A stretch of DNA of 64,000 bases from the NCBI RefSeq assembly GCF_904846215.1, contig NZ_CAJGZK010000019.1, positions 1 through 64,000 of the forward strand, given 5' to 3'. Shown one piece after another: positions 26,642 through 35,710 of this stretch (position 1 is its first letter; every line of letters begins with the position of its first letter). A model generated the notes under the pieces. That model was not told where the DNA came from, did no database searches, and saw nothing but the letters and a program-made list of their open reading frames with translations. This stretch comes from Psychrobacter glacincola. GTDB lineage: Bacteria > Pseudomonadota > Gammaproteobacteria > Pseudomonadales > Moraxellaceae. A program made the position numbers and the translations under genes.

Positions 26642-28030
26642 TTATATTTCATCAAACTTCTGTTTTAGCTTGTAGTTATTACTCAGTATTCTTTGAATAT
26701 CAAGCTCTTCGAAACCCAACTGCTGTAGAAGATGAAGCTGAAAGACAGCTTCCATTTTTTGACATAGTCTCCATAGTTCCGAGCCTTTAAGAGAGTCTTT
26801 TTCAAGATCCTCACTATAGTGAGTAAGATAATTTCTAGTGTTGACTACGTTTCTAATAAACTTATTTCGCTGCTTTGAACTTCCGATATAAGACTTGTAA
26901 GGCTCAATAATCCGTTTAATCCTTTGACCAAGATTAATTTCATTGCCATGATACAACCGCCCCCGCAACCATCTCCTATGTTGTTTTGGGCAATTCCATA
27001 GAATAGATGCGATCATTGCCCTAAACTCTGCTTCATCTTTCAAGGTCTCATTTGATGTTCTTCTATGATACGTTTCTAGAGCTTGTGCAAGTGCCAAGAA
27101 TTTTCCATCCAAGTACTTGTAGTCTCCAGATACTGCAGAGAAATACAGCCCAAGAGACGGGCGTATTATCGAGTAGGTACTAAACCATTGATTAAATACA
27201 TGTTCAGCATTTTCATGAATGTCTGCAAAACGAAATAGCATTTTATGTGTGTCAATTTTTGGTACATTATCTGAAAAAGGTAGACTGGGGTAGTATAGTT
27301 TCATAGTCACAGGTATTGTTTTCCCTTGTGAAATTTCCCTGACTATCTCATTTGATGTTGCAGATACGTCACTAATCGTGACTGTAGAATCAACCGCAAA
27401 ACCAAGTAAATACGTAAGTTGATGTATAATCTTGCTGAACTCTACAAACTCCTTTGCATCATCAGATGATAATCTGAAGTACGTTCGATGAGTTATTTTA
27501 GCTTCTGTTGTATTACCAGATCCTGGAAGCGTATATCCGAAAAGGATATGCAACTTAAATCCTGTTTGTAAGTTGTAGACTATTTCTTCCTGAGGAACAT
27601 AACTTATAGTTGCTGTTTTGTAGTCGCTGCTATAGGAAATTCCTATTCCGGTTATCCCTACCCACTCGTTTATACCTTCTACTGTGAAAGTAACAGTATT
27701 AAATGTAATAGCTTCGTCTTTACCATAGCGAACCCCGCTAATGACTTTATTGACATGAACTGTTGATTTGCTTATACCGCCAAATGCAAAATTCTTCTTT
27801 CTGTAGAAACAGTTCTCTAGAGTAACAAAACCATCTTTTTCTACGTGACCAACAATTCTTCTTAGATCATCATTTCCATTAAGAGCTTCAATACTTTCAT
27901 CAAATAGGCCAACTACCTCAAGTTCAATTTCTCCACCATCTAGTATAGATAAGTTTCCTGGAATTTTTTTATCTTCGTTTTCAGGAAGCAAAAAGTAACC
28001 AGATTTTTTCAATTCTTCTTTAATTCTCAT
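26642..28030 (-). CDS. ApeA-like HEPN-domain anti-phage protein
   Basis: It has 462 residues. The N-terminal two thirds (about 1-300) resemble the ApeA N-terminal domain: GNLSILDGGEIELEVVG, then ENCFYRKKNF, KITHRTYFRLSS and LYYPSLPF. The C-terminal region is an Apea-like HEPN domain with the RNase motif R-x4-H at Arg399-His404 in RNYLTHYSED. ApeA proteins are single-gene abortive-infection systems; HEPN domains of this type are RNases. AAGGAAG lies before the ATG. Codon use differs from the neighbours (AGA, ATA and GGA are frequent), it is AT-rich, and no housekeeping partner is nearby, all suggesting transfer. The role rests on recognition, not on a search. Confidence 0.8.
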   Translation of the reverse strand: MRIKEELKKSGYFLLPENEDKKIPGNLSILDGGEIELEVVGLFDESIEALNGNDDLRRIVGHVEKDGFVTLENCFYRKKNFAFGGISKSTVHVNKVISGVRYGKDEAITFNTVTFTVEGINEWVGITGIGISYSSDYKTATISYVPQEEIVYNLQTGFKLHILFGYTLPGSGNTTEAKITHRTYFRLSSDDAKEFVEFSKIIHQLTYLLGFAVDSTVTISDVSATSNEIVREISQGKTIPVTMKLYYPSLPFSDNVPKIDTHKMLFRFADIHENAEHVFNQWFSTYSIIRPSLGLYFSAVSGDYKYLDGKFLALAQALETYHRRTSNETLKDEAEFRAMIASILWNCPKQHRRWLRGRLYHGNEINLGQRIKRIIEPYKSYIGSSKQRNKFIRNVVNTRNYLTHYSEDLEKDSLKGSELWRLCQKMEAVFQLHLLQQLGFEELDIQRILSNNYKLKQKFDEI

Positions 28031-28153
28031 TTGACTTCCTTGTAAAAACTAATGCCTCGTTAAGAAGCTAAAATAATCATTCAAATTAAGCAACGGAGTA
28101 ACATACCAATTGTTATCTGTCCTATAATTATTGTAAAATTTTAGGTATACCCC

Positions 28154-28228
28154 AAGGGAACCAGTTATTTTACCCTCTAAACCTATTAATAGACCACTTA
28201 AAACAGACTGGTATAATGGAACCACTTA
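28154..28228 (-). promoter_or_regulatory. Three spaced direct-repeat motifs upstream of the ApeA-like gene
   Basis: Read on the minus strand, TAAGTGGTTCC, TAAGTGGTCT and TAACTGGTTCC occur at 28228-28218, 28200-28191 and 28164-28154 (approximate edges), 28-36 bases apart. They lie 125-200 bases upstream of the gene start. They could be operator half-sites or the remains of an element end. Confidence 0.4.
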
Positions 28229-28235
28229 TAATAGA

Positions 28236-28700
28236 CTAGCCAAACACACGCCATAATATCCAAAATAACCCTGCCATGATGATAGCAATGATGAGTAGTC
28301 GCTTTGCCCAGTAGGGCAGTAAGGGTTTTTTATAGCCCAAATCATTAAGCTGATTATCAAGACCATCTTGTAAGCTTTGAAAGCCTTGTTCGGACGGTGT
28401 GCTTTTGACTTTACTCTTAATTAAGCGCTCAGTATCGTCCTCGGCCTGTTCTCTGTCAAAGCTAAATGCTTGACTGGGAATCCCTTGTTTATTGGCGATA
28501 CTGTTTAATTTTTGCTGCTGTTCGTTTTTGATAGCAAGCTCGTACGCATCTATACGAGATTTTGCAGCATCCATGCTGATATTTTCATCAGTGGCTAACG
28601 TCTTAATCGCCATGACCAGATTGCCTTTTTCGACCATCATAATAACGGTCTTTGGTAATCTTATTTTGGCAGGCTTTGAGCCTGAATCAGAGTCAAACAT
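28236..28700 (-). CDS. Small tail-anchored membrane protein with an L7/L12 C-terminal-like segment
   Basis: 154 residues from the ATG at 28700, which has AAGGAC six bases upstream (an upstream open stretch to 28775 lacks one). Residues about 10-45 (KTVIMMVEKGNLVMAIKTL, then SMDAAKSRIDAYE) resemble the ribosomal L7/L12 C-terminal motif I..L..G.K..AIK..R...GL.L.EAK. A polar middle follows. The end is one hydrophobic helix (RLLIIAIIMAGLFWILWRVF), so it is probably anchored by its tail with the body in the cytoplasm. The function is unknown. Confidence 0.7.
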   Translation of the reverse strand: MFDSDSGSKPAKIRLPKTVIMMVEKGNLVMAIKTLATDENISMDAAKSRIDAYELAIKNEQQQKLNSIANKQGIPSQAFSFDREQAEDDTERLIKSKVKSTPSEQGFQSLQDGLDNQLNDLGYKKPLLPYWAKRLLIIAIIMAGLFWILWRVFG

Positions 28701-28773
28701 GACGGTCCTTATTTGAGCATAATAATAAGTAGATTTGGGTATTATAACCCTGTTATGCAGGCAAAATTCAAGC

Positions 28774-28809
28774 AAAAAAATACCGCAGTCATCATGTCTG
28801 CGGTATTTT
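28774..28809 (-). terminator. Rho-independent terminator after ppa
   Basis: AAAATACCGCAG pairs with CTGCGGTATTTT around a nine-base loop. The T run on the minus strand follows the stem. Confidence 0.88.
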
Positions 28810-28832
28810 CATTAATGTTACTTTGCTTTAAT

Positions 28833-29363
28833 TTATAGATCTTTCCAGCGCTGGATAGACTCTTTAATCACTTCTTTGGCCTCGCTCACATCACCCCAAG
28901 ATTCAACCACCGTCGTCCCTGGTTTTTTAAGGTCTTTATAATGGCTAAAATGGAACTGTAACTGGTTGATCAGCTGCTTTGGTAAGTCCGCCAGACTGTT
29001 ATAAGCATTGCCTGTATCACGGTCGTCAGCAGGTACGACGACGATTTTGTCATCGACTTCGCCATCATCAACGAACTTCATCACACCGATGACTTTCGCT
29101 TTTAAGAAAATACCAGTCGGCAAAGGCTGTTCAGTGAGGATTAGGGCATCAAGCTCATCACCATCTTCATCAAGGGTTTGCGGGATAAAACCATAGTTGC
29201 AAGGCTTGGCAAAAATCTGTGGGTCAACACGATCAAGCTCAAATACGGCCAACTCGCGATTCCACTCAATTTTATGGCTACTACCAGCTGGGATTTCTAT
29301 TACGACATTGATGATGCCGCCGTCGACATCGCCTGCGTCCAAAATTTTGTTAAAATCTGCCAT
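28833..29363 (-). CDS. ppa: Inorganic pyrophosphatase (family I)
   Basis: Hydrolyses pyrophosphate to drive biosynthesis. 176 residues from the ATG at 29363, chosen because GGAG stands six bases before it; an upstream ATG at 29375 has no site. Metal-binding aspartates are in DEDGDELDALIL. The E-x7-K type element EIPAGSSHKIEWN and YGFIPQT are also present. Length matches the E. coli-type enzyme (176). Confidence 0.96.
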   Translation of the reverse strand: MADFNKILDAGDVDGGIINVVIEIPAGSSHKIEWNRELAVFELDRVDPQIFAKPCNYGFIPQTLDEDGDELDALILTEQPLPTGIFLKAKVIGVMKFVDDGEVDDKIVVVPADDRDTGNAYNSLADLPKQLINQLQFHFSHYKDLKKPGTTVVESWGDVSEAKEVIKESIQRWKDL

Positions 29364-29550
29364 AAAATACTCCAATTTACTTTTGTTATGAATGTTTGAG
29401 TCGTAAAGGGTTAAAGTCGGCGTACAAGGTTTGTTACTGCGCCCAATTTGTGCCGTTTTCGATTATAACAAGTTTGAATCAAATTTTCTCACAATGCTTA
29501 AGTCTAAGCGCGCACGATATTATGCAAAAAAGGATTATGCAAAAAAAGAC

Positions 29551-30417
29551 TCAACGATCCTGTTTTGGCGCTAACTCACGCAGTGGGATTTCTCCTGCAT
29601 GACGCTGTGCAATATTGTCAATGAGCTGTTGCGTAAATTGCTCATAGGTAAGTGTTTTTTTGTCATCGGTAAGCGGCAAATTGTTTGGCTGTGTATTGGT
29701 CGCTTGGTTCATATTAACAAAGTCCGCCAAACGCAACATTTGCATGCCAGCATAACCGCAAGGATTGATGGCGTTAAATGCCGATAAATCACAATCTAAA
29801 TTAATAGCAATACCATGGTAGCTAAAACCATGCTTGATTTTAAAGCCAAGCGATGCAATTTTGCCAATCATAATGGTATTGTCAATTTCTATCTCATCAG
29901 TAGAAGTAGCGCTGTCAATTTCTGCAGCCGTATCAGCATATAGATAGACACCAGGCGCATCACGGCGGGCACGGGCGCTGATATGGATGGTATCATTCGA
30001 TGCTGTGCTCTTGAGGCAGTCATTGACCACATCCTCAATCGCTTGCTCAGCGTGAGAGACCATATTGCGCACACTCCAGCCGATACTGTCCAAATCAAAC
30101 AGCCAATACATCACCAATTGACCATGTCCATGCCACGTCACCTGACCACCCCGATCTGTTTTGATGATAGGGGTATTGGTACGCTGCAATATATGCTCTT
30201 CTTTACCTGCTTGCCCAAGGGTATAAACGTCATTGTGATCGACAATCCATAGCTCATCAGGCGTACGCAGCCCTTGCTCTTTTTTGAGAGCGATGCGCGC
30301 TAATGTACGTGATAGCATGGCATCGAGGGTAGGCACATAGTCAGCGGCTATGATTGATTTTGTGATGATGGCATCATTGAGCGGTGGCGTATTAAGCGCC
30401 TGCATAGTATTTGGCAT
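29551..30417 (-). CDS. lipB: Octanoyltransferase LipB
   Basis: Moves octanoyl from acyl carrier protein to lipoyl domains. It has 288 residues, about 75 more than E. coli. The RGGQVTWHGHGQ motif lies at 89-100. The catalytic Lys186 is in IGKIASLGFK and the catalytic Cys220 in NPCGYAGM. An acidic/threonine-rich insert occupies about 162-181. lipA is not adjacent. Downstream, TATGCAAAAAAGGAT is repeated almost exactly near 29521-29548; no classical terminator is seen. Confidence 0.94.
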   Translation of the reverse strand: MPNTMQALNTPPLNDAIITKSIIAADYVPTLDAMLSRTLARIALKKEQGLRTPDELWIVDHNDVYTLGQAGKEEHILQRTNTPIIKTDRGGQVTWHGHGQLVMYWLFDLDSIGWSVRNMVSHAEQAIEDVVNDCLKSTASNDTIHISARARRDAPGVYLYADTAAEIDSATSTDEIEIDNTIMIGKIASLGFKIKHGFSYHGIAINLDCDLSAFNAINPCGYAGMQMLRLADFVNMNQATNTQPNNLPLTDDKKTLTYEQFTQQLIDNIAQRHAGEIPLRELAPKQDR

Positions 30418-30867
30418 GAGAGTGGCTGTCTTATATTTTTGTTATGTAGAAAGGGCTATCTATTGTTAATATTGCTGTCCTTGAGTGTAGCAGTTTTCAT
30501 ATTGTCGCCCAAATTTTAATTTTGATTATCTTAAGTTGTAAGAGTATTGAGAGATAAAATATCCAAAAAAAGCCACCTTGCACTGAGCAGATACGCATCG
30601 TATACAAACCCATGGGTGCATCAAAGATGCTGTTCATTCAGAGATTGATGCGCTACATTAAATGGCACTAAACAAAAGTAATATGTAAGAGAGTGGTATT
30701 CTATAATATGGAGTTTTGGCTGTTTTCTCTATTAGGTTTTATTGTATAAATAGTACGTTTATACCGATAATAAGGGATATTAGAGGCGGTTTAGCATCTA
30801 ATAATAGCTATAGAGTCTTAAATTTAACGAAGCGTGCCGACTCTCACGTATATGACAAGGAAGATAT
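30418..30867. other. 450-base divergent gap between lipB and the aldehyde dehydrogenase gene
   Basis: No coding sequence or repeat copy was recognised. Small inverted repeats occur (GATACG-CAT-CGTATA near 30590-30605; GCATC-AAA-GATGC near 30620-30632). The remainder is AT-rich promoter-like DNA for both genes. Confidence 0.5.
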
Positions 30868-32340
30868 ATGACAGACAGCGATCAAAACAATCAGCTTCAA
30901 ACGATACATCCTAGATACGATGAGCACGAAGGGCTCAGTATCATTAAAACCGTGGCAGATATGCAGTCACAGTTTTCACGTATGCAAAATTTAAGCCGTA
31001 CTCAGCCGATTAATGATTGGGCAACGCGTAAAGACCAACTCGACAATCTAGAGCTGATGCTGAGTGACAATCAACAGCTGCTTGCTAATGCTATCAGCGC
31101 TGATTTTGGCTATCGTAGTGAATCAGAAACCCAATTTGCCGAGCTGTTTCCGAGCTTTACGGGTATCAGCCATGCCAAAAAGCACGGTAAAAGATGGATG
31201 AAGGCGCAGCGAGTATCAATCTCAGCACTATATATGCCAGCACATAATGAGATTTTGCCGCAGCCACTGGGTGTGGTCGGTATTATGGTGCCTTGGAACT
31301 ATCCTTTGTTTTTAGCGATAGGACCGATGATTGATGCGCTTACCGCTGGCAACCGCATCATGGTTAAAATGAGTGAAGCGGCGCCGCAATTTGCGCAAAC
31401 CTTTGCAGAAACCATTTCGCGCTATTTTTCACCAGATATGGTTTGTGTGGTCACAGGTGAAGTTGAGATTGCAGCAGCCTTCAGTGAGCTGCCCTTTGAT
31501 CACCTGCTCTATACCGGCTCTACCGCCGTTGGCAAAAAGGTGATGGCAGCGGCAGCACCGAATCTGACACCGGTCACGCTTGAGCTCGGTGGCAAGTCAC
31601 CAGTCATAGTACTAGAGGGTGCTAACCTAGAAAATGCTGTCAATCGTGTGATGATGGGCAAGACCTTGAATGCTGGTCAGACTTGTATCGCGCCTGACTA
31701 TGTACTGATTCAGCGCCAATATCATGATGAATTTGTTCGTCTGGCAAGAGAGTGGATGCAGAAACACTATCCCAATATTGAAAGCAATACTGATTACTCG
31801 CGCATTATTAACGTTCAGCAGTTCAAGCGTGTCAAAGGCTATTTGGACAGTTTGTCAGGCGAGGGTATCCACCGCTTAACGGATGCAGAAGCCAGTATTG
31901 AAACTCGCCTTATGCCACCGGTCATCATCAGCGAGCCTGCGCCTGAGAGTGATGTGATGCAAAACGAGATATTTGCACCCGTTTTACCGCTCATGCACTA
32001 TGACACTCTTGATAATGCGATTGCGTTTGTTAACGCCCGTCCACGCCCATTGGCATTATATGTCTTTGGCGATAATAACCGTGATATCGACAAGGTACGC
32101 ACCAATACGGTATCGGGCGGTCTATGTATTAATGAGGTTATTATGCATGTGGCGCAGCATGACTTGCCATTCGGCGGTGTTGGTGATTCAGGTACAGGTG
32201 CTTACCATGGTAAAGCTGGCTTTGAGCGTTTGAGCCATATGAAACCTATCTTTGTACAATCAAAATTGAATGGTCTAAATATCTTGCTACCGCCCTATGG
32301 TGGCTTGTTTAAAAAGGCGATGGCGCTGTTTTTGAAATAG
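30868..32340 (+). CDS. Coniferyl aldehyde dehydrogenase-type aldehyde dehydrogenase
   Basis: NAD(P)-dependent aldehyde oxidation. It has 490 residues. Glu239 is in LELGGKSP and the nucleophile Cys273 in LNAGQTCIAPDY. The proline in TCIAPDYVL and the C-terminal hydrophobic stretch (LLPPYGGLFKKAMALFLK) place it with the coniferyl-aldehyde/fatty-aldehyde class 3 group rather than betaine-aldehyde dehydrogenase. AAGGAAG precedes the ATG. The position before a choline/betaine transporter is suggestive, but the motifs do not support BetB. Confidence 0.85.
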   Translation: MTDSDQNNQLQTIHPRYDEHEGLSIIKTVADMQSQFSRMQNLSRTQPINDWATRKDQLDNLELMLSDNQQLLANAISADFGYRSESETQFAELFPSFTGISHAKKHGKRWMKAQRVSISALYMPAHNEILPQPLGVVGIMVPWNYPLFLAIGPMIDALTAGNRIMVKMSEAAPQFAQTFAETISRYFSPDMVCVVTGEVEIAAAFSELPFDHLLYTGSTAVGKKVMAAAAPNLTPVTLELGGKSPVIVLEGANLENAVNRVMMGKTLNAGQTCIAPDYVLIQRQYHDEFVRLAREWMQKHYPNIESNTDYSRIINVQQFKRVKGYLDSLSGEGIHRLTDAEASIETRLMPPVIISEPAPESDVMQNEIFAPVLPLMHYDTLDNAIAFVNARPRPLALYVFGDNNRDIDKVRTNTVSGGLCINEVIMHVAQHDLPFGGVGDSGTGAYHGKAGFERLSHMKPIFVQSKLNGLNILLPPYGGLFKKAMALFLK

Positions 32341-32380
32341 CAGTTTAAAATATTTGCCTTATTGAAGAGATCGTATTTAA

Positions 32381-32417
32381 TCAATAGCATCTACTAGGGT
32401 AGGTGCTATTTTTTTGT
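32381..32417 (+). terminator. Rho-independent terminator after the aldehyde dehydrogenase gene
   Basis: AATAGCATCTA pairs with TAGGTGCTATT, with one wobble pair, followed by seven T. Confidence 0.85.
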
Positions 32418-32589
32418 CTAAAGAATCATTTGTTATCAGTGTTATAAATCGCTACACTTTGTCATGACACTAAACGATAGTTTTGTTCATTTTAGATAAA
32501 AATCAGTAGTAGATGCTAGGCTTATTCATTGCTTAGATGAGGTTAAAGACAGCCATTTCCATAATAAAGACAATAAATAGGATAACGCC

Positions 32590-34533
32590 GTGCGCCAATG
32601 GATTGCATTTAGCTTATTGCTCATAAGCTCGCTATTACTGTCGTTGCCAGTATCAGCTGCCGTGCCAATGTGTCAATCGCCGATTAAATTTGGGGCATTG
32701 ACATGGGAGAGTGGTCAGTTTACAAGCGGTGTTTTAAAGTACATTATTGAGAGCGGCTACGGCTGTCAGGTAGAGGAGGTGCCAGGAGCAGGTCCTGCAC
32801 TTGAAACGGCATTGTCGCAAGATGATATCCAAGTCATTGGAGAGCAGTGGGTAGGGCGCTCGCCCATCATGACACAAGCTATTGAGCAGAATAAAGTCGC
32901 TGTCATTGGTGACACGCTTAAGGGCGGTGCAACCCAAGGTTGGTATGTTCCTCAATATGTACTGGACGAAAACCCGGGTCTACGCCGTTATCAAGACCTG
33001 CCTAAATACGCTGAGCTGTTTAAAGACCCTGAAAACCCCAGTAAGTCACGCTTTATGAACTGTCCATCTGGTTGGACTTGTGAGATTTTTAATACGCGAT
33101 TGCTTAAAAATACGGGCTTGGAGAGTGTTTTTAATAATGCTCATCCTGGCACAGGTGCTGCCCTTGATGCTGAGATTGCTTCCGCTTTTGAGCAGCATAA
33201 GCCACTCCTATTTTATTACTGGCAGCCGACAGGTTTGATGGCAAAATACGATTTTGCCGCATTAGAGTTTCCTGCCCATGATGACGCTTGTTGGCAAGAT
33301 TTACTACTCGCTGATGGCACAGCTGATTGCGTGTCTGGATTCCCCGTATCCCCTTTAGGTATCGCAGTATCTACCCCATTTATCGATGCCAATCCTGAGC
33401 TTGCAGATGTTTTCAAAAAAATCCAATTTAGCCCTGCTGAGCTAAACGGTGCTATCTTAGAGATGAGTGAAAGCAAACGTAGCGGGGAAGAGCAAGCGTT
33501 GGCGTTTTTACGTGAAAACCCGAATGTGTGGCAAGAATGGGTATCCGATGAAGCGGCGACGAATCTTGCGGCTAAGTTAGGTATTAGTCTAACAGGCGCT
33601 ACTATTGCGACTGATACAACAGCATCTAGTAAGAATTCATTAGGTTTATCATCAAATTTTTTCCCTTCATGGTCACTTGAATCGCCACTAAATGATAGCT
33701 TAGCCAGTGTCGTTCGCAATTATGGCGACGTATTCCGTGCTATTAGTACCGTCGCCTTAACGTATTTATTGCTTCCTATTGAGCGTTTATTAACGCTTAT
33801 TCCACCATGGCTCATCATTGCACTTGTGACGGTATTGGCATGGTTTGCTGTACGCAAGATTTGGTTTGCTTTAGCATGCGGCGCTGGGTTGTTCTTGATT
33901 GGGGCATTTGGATTATGGGGCGCGTTAATTGATACCTTGGCACTGCTCATCGTTTCAGTATGGGTGACGATAGTTATTGGTATTCCTATCGGCATTGCCA
34001 TGTCAGGAAGTAAGCTATTGCGTAAGGTTGTGACGCCTATATTAGATGTGATGCAAACCATGCCAAGCTTTGTCTATCTGATACCGGTACTGATGCTGTT
34101 TGGAATCGGTAAAGTGCCAGCGCTGTTTGCCACCATTATTTATGCATTACCGCCGCTTATTCGTCTGACGACCTTGGGTATTACTCAAGTGAATCATGAG
34201 ATGGTGGAAGCAGGGCGCTCGTTTGGCAGTACGCATCTGCAATTGCTTATTTGGATTAAGCTACCACAAGCACTGCCCAGTATCATGGCGGGGGTAAATC
34301 AAGCTATCATGATGTCGCTCTCTATGGTGGTATTGGCGTCCATGATTGGGGCGCCAGGTCTTGGCGAAGACGTATTGCAATCTATTCAAACGCTCAATAT
34401 TGGTCAAGGCTTACAAGCGGGTACGGCGATTGTCATTGTGGCGATTATCATTGACCGCATCACTCAAGCGTTTGGGCAAGGCAAGCGTGCGCGCCAAAAA
34501 ACTATTGAAGCTGGTAGACGCCCGATTGGTTAG
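32590..34533 (+). CDS. Fused choline/glycine betaine ABC substrate-binding protein and permease (ProX-ProW type)
   Basis: It has 647 residues and starts at GTG with AGGATAA four bases upstream. Residues 1-24 form a signal peptide ending VSAA. Residues about 25-310 are an OpuAC-type binding domain (LTWESGQFTSGVLKYIIE, then aromatic-rich QPTGLMAKY). After a linker (about 311-375) come at least seven hydrophobic segments. The permease motif EAGRSFGSTHLQLLIWIKLP is near 536-555. The binding domain precedes the permease, so the domain would be exported at the outer face. The ATPase gene follows 109 bases later. Confidence 0.88.
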   Translation: MRQWIAFSLLLISSLLLSLPVSAAVPMCQSPIKFGALTWESGQFTSGVLKYIIESGYGCQVEEVPGAGPALETALSQDDIQVIGEQWVGRSPIMTQAIEQNKVAVIGDTLKGGATQGWYVPQYVLDENPGLRRYQDLPKYAELFKDPENPSKSRFMNCPSGWTCEIFNTRLLKNTGLESVFNNAHPGTGAALDAEIASAFEQHKPLLFYYWQPTGLMAKYDFAALEFPAHDDACWQDLLLADGTADCVSGFPVSPLGIAVSTPFIDANPELADVFKKIQFSPAELNGAILEMSESKRSGEEQALAFLRENPNVWQEWVSDEAATNLAAKLGISLTGATIATDTTASSKNSLGLSSNFFPSWSLESPLNDSLASVVRNYGDVFRAISTVALTYLLLPIERLLTLIPPWLIIALVTVLAWFAVRKIWFALACGAGLFLIGAFGLWGALIDTLALLIVSVWVTIVIGIPIGIAMSGSKLLRKVVTPILDVMQTMPSFVYLIPVLMLFGIGKVPALFATIIYALPPLIRLTTLGITQVNHEMVEAGRSFGSTHLQLLIWIKLPQALPSIMAGVNQAIMMSLSMVVLASMIGAPGLGEDVLQSIQTLNIGQGLQAGTAIVIVAIIIDRITQAFGQGKRARQKTIEAGRRPIG

Positions 34534-34642
34534 CAGTTATGTGCAGACGTAATGATGCCTTGTGTTGGTTTTAAAATAACTCGGCTACATCAATCAACTT
34601 TGATAAATAACAATTCTAAAAATAAAAACAAAGAGAACGACA

Positions 34643-35557
34643 ATGAATCATATCCAGCTCGAAAGTATCAGTAAGATATATAACGCCAGTCACGCGCAAG
34701 CAAAAACAGCATTGGCATTGCTGGCTGAAGGTATGGATAGTATTGCGGTAAAGGAACAAACCGGCTACTCGGTCGGACTTTATGATATTAACTTAGCGGT
34801 CAAAGCGGGTGAGCTGCATTGTATCATGGGGTTGTCAGGCTCCGGCAAGTCAACCTTGATACGTCATATCAATCGTTTGATTGACCCAAGTATCGGTAAG
34901 ATATGGGTAGATACGGCTATCAATGCTAAAGGCTCTGTGACCAAAACAGCATTTAACTCAGGGGTTACAGATAAAGAGGCACTGCCGATAGAGAAAGGAA
35001 AACCATCTTCTGCTATCAATATCTTAGCGCTCAATGATCAAGAGCTTCAGCACTATCGTCAGCAAACGGTCAGTATGGTGTTTCAGCATTTTGGTCTGGT
35101 GCCTCATATGACTGTCATCCAAAACGTCGCCTACGGCTTGCGGGTGCGAAAAATGAGTCTCAAGGAGCGTCATGAGGTGGCTCGGCACTGGCTCAATGAA
35201 GTTGGTCTATCCAATCTAGAGCGTAGCTATCCTGATGAGCTGTCAGGCGGTATGCAGCAGCGCGTTGGGCTGGCACGTGCTTTGGCAATGGACAATCCTA
35301 TATTGCTCATGGATGAAGCCTTTTCGGCGCTCGATCCTTTGATTCGCGCTCAGCTACAGGATCAGTTATTAGAGCTACAAGCACGATTGAATAAGACGAT
35401 CGTGTTTATTACCCATGATATTGACGAAGCTATCAAGGTAGGTCAGCGTATTAGTATTTTGAATGGTGGACGTTTGGTGCAAACAGGCACGCCAAGCGAC
35501 TTACGTCATAATCCCGCTGATGAGTATGTCGCGAGATTTATAGGTGCTAAGCAGTAG
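34643..35557 (+). CDS. Glycine betaine/choline ABC transporter ATP-binding protein (ProV type)
   Basis: Energises the fused permease upstream. It has 304 residues. Walker A GLSGSGKST is at 63-71, the signature LSGGMQQR starts at 200, and Walker B ILLMDEAFSALDP starts at 220, with Asp224 and Glu225. It lacks the C-terminal CBS domains of E. coli ProV (400 residues), so osmotic gating through CBS pairs is not expected. A polar insert of about 35 residues (about 92-126) lies between Walker A and the Q-loop. AAAGAGAA precedes the ATG. Confidence 0.9.
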   Translation: MNHIQLESISKIYNASHAQAKTALALLAEGMDSIAVKEQTGYSVGLYDINLAVKAGELHCIMGLSGSGKSTLIRHINRLIDPSIGKIWVDTAINAKGSVTKTAFNSGVTDKEALPIEKGKPSSAINILALNDQELQHYRQQTVSMVFQHFGLVPHMTVIQNVAYGLRVRKMSLKERHEVARHWLNEVGLSNLERSYPDELSGGMQQRVGLARALAMDNPILLMDEAFSALDPLIRAQLQDQLLELQARLNKTIVFITHDIDEAIKVGQRISILNGGRLVQTGTPSDLRHNPADEYVARFIGAKQ

Positions 35558-35562
35558 GTATA

Positions 35563-35710
35563 TATAGTCGATTCATTTTAAAAACGATACAGTGCTATTG
35601 GCTATAAATTTTTTGCAGCCTCTGTCATGCCTGCGAACAGCAAGCCAGAAAAAATTATAGCCAATAGCACGTTATTACAATCGTATCGCTTTTATTTTGA
35701 ACTGACTATA
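35563..35710 (+). repeat. Correia-like palindromic repeat, copy 7
   Basis: Starts TATAGTCGATTC and ends TGACTATA. The inner stem is 16 bases and perfect: GTGCTATTGGCTATAA (35592-35607) with TTATAGCCAATAGCAC (35655-35670). The outer arms also pair in part (AAAACGATAC with GTATCG.TTTT). It follows the ProV stop by six bases. Confidence 0.92.

Noticed and set aside
30868-32340. Betaine-aldehyde dehydrogenase (BetB) because of the nearby betaine transporter
   Set aside because: The TCIAPDYVL motif and hydrophobic C-terminus fit the coniferyl/fatty aldehyde class, and no betA or betI is adjacent.
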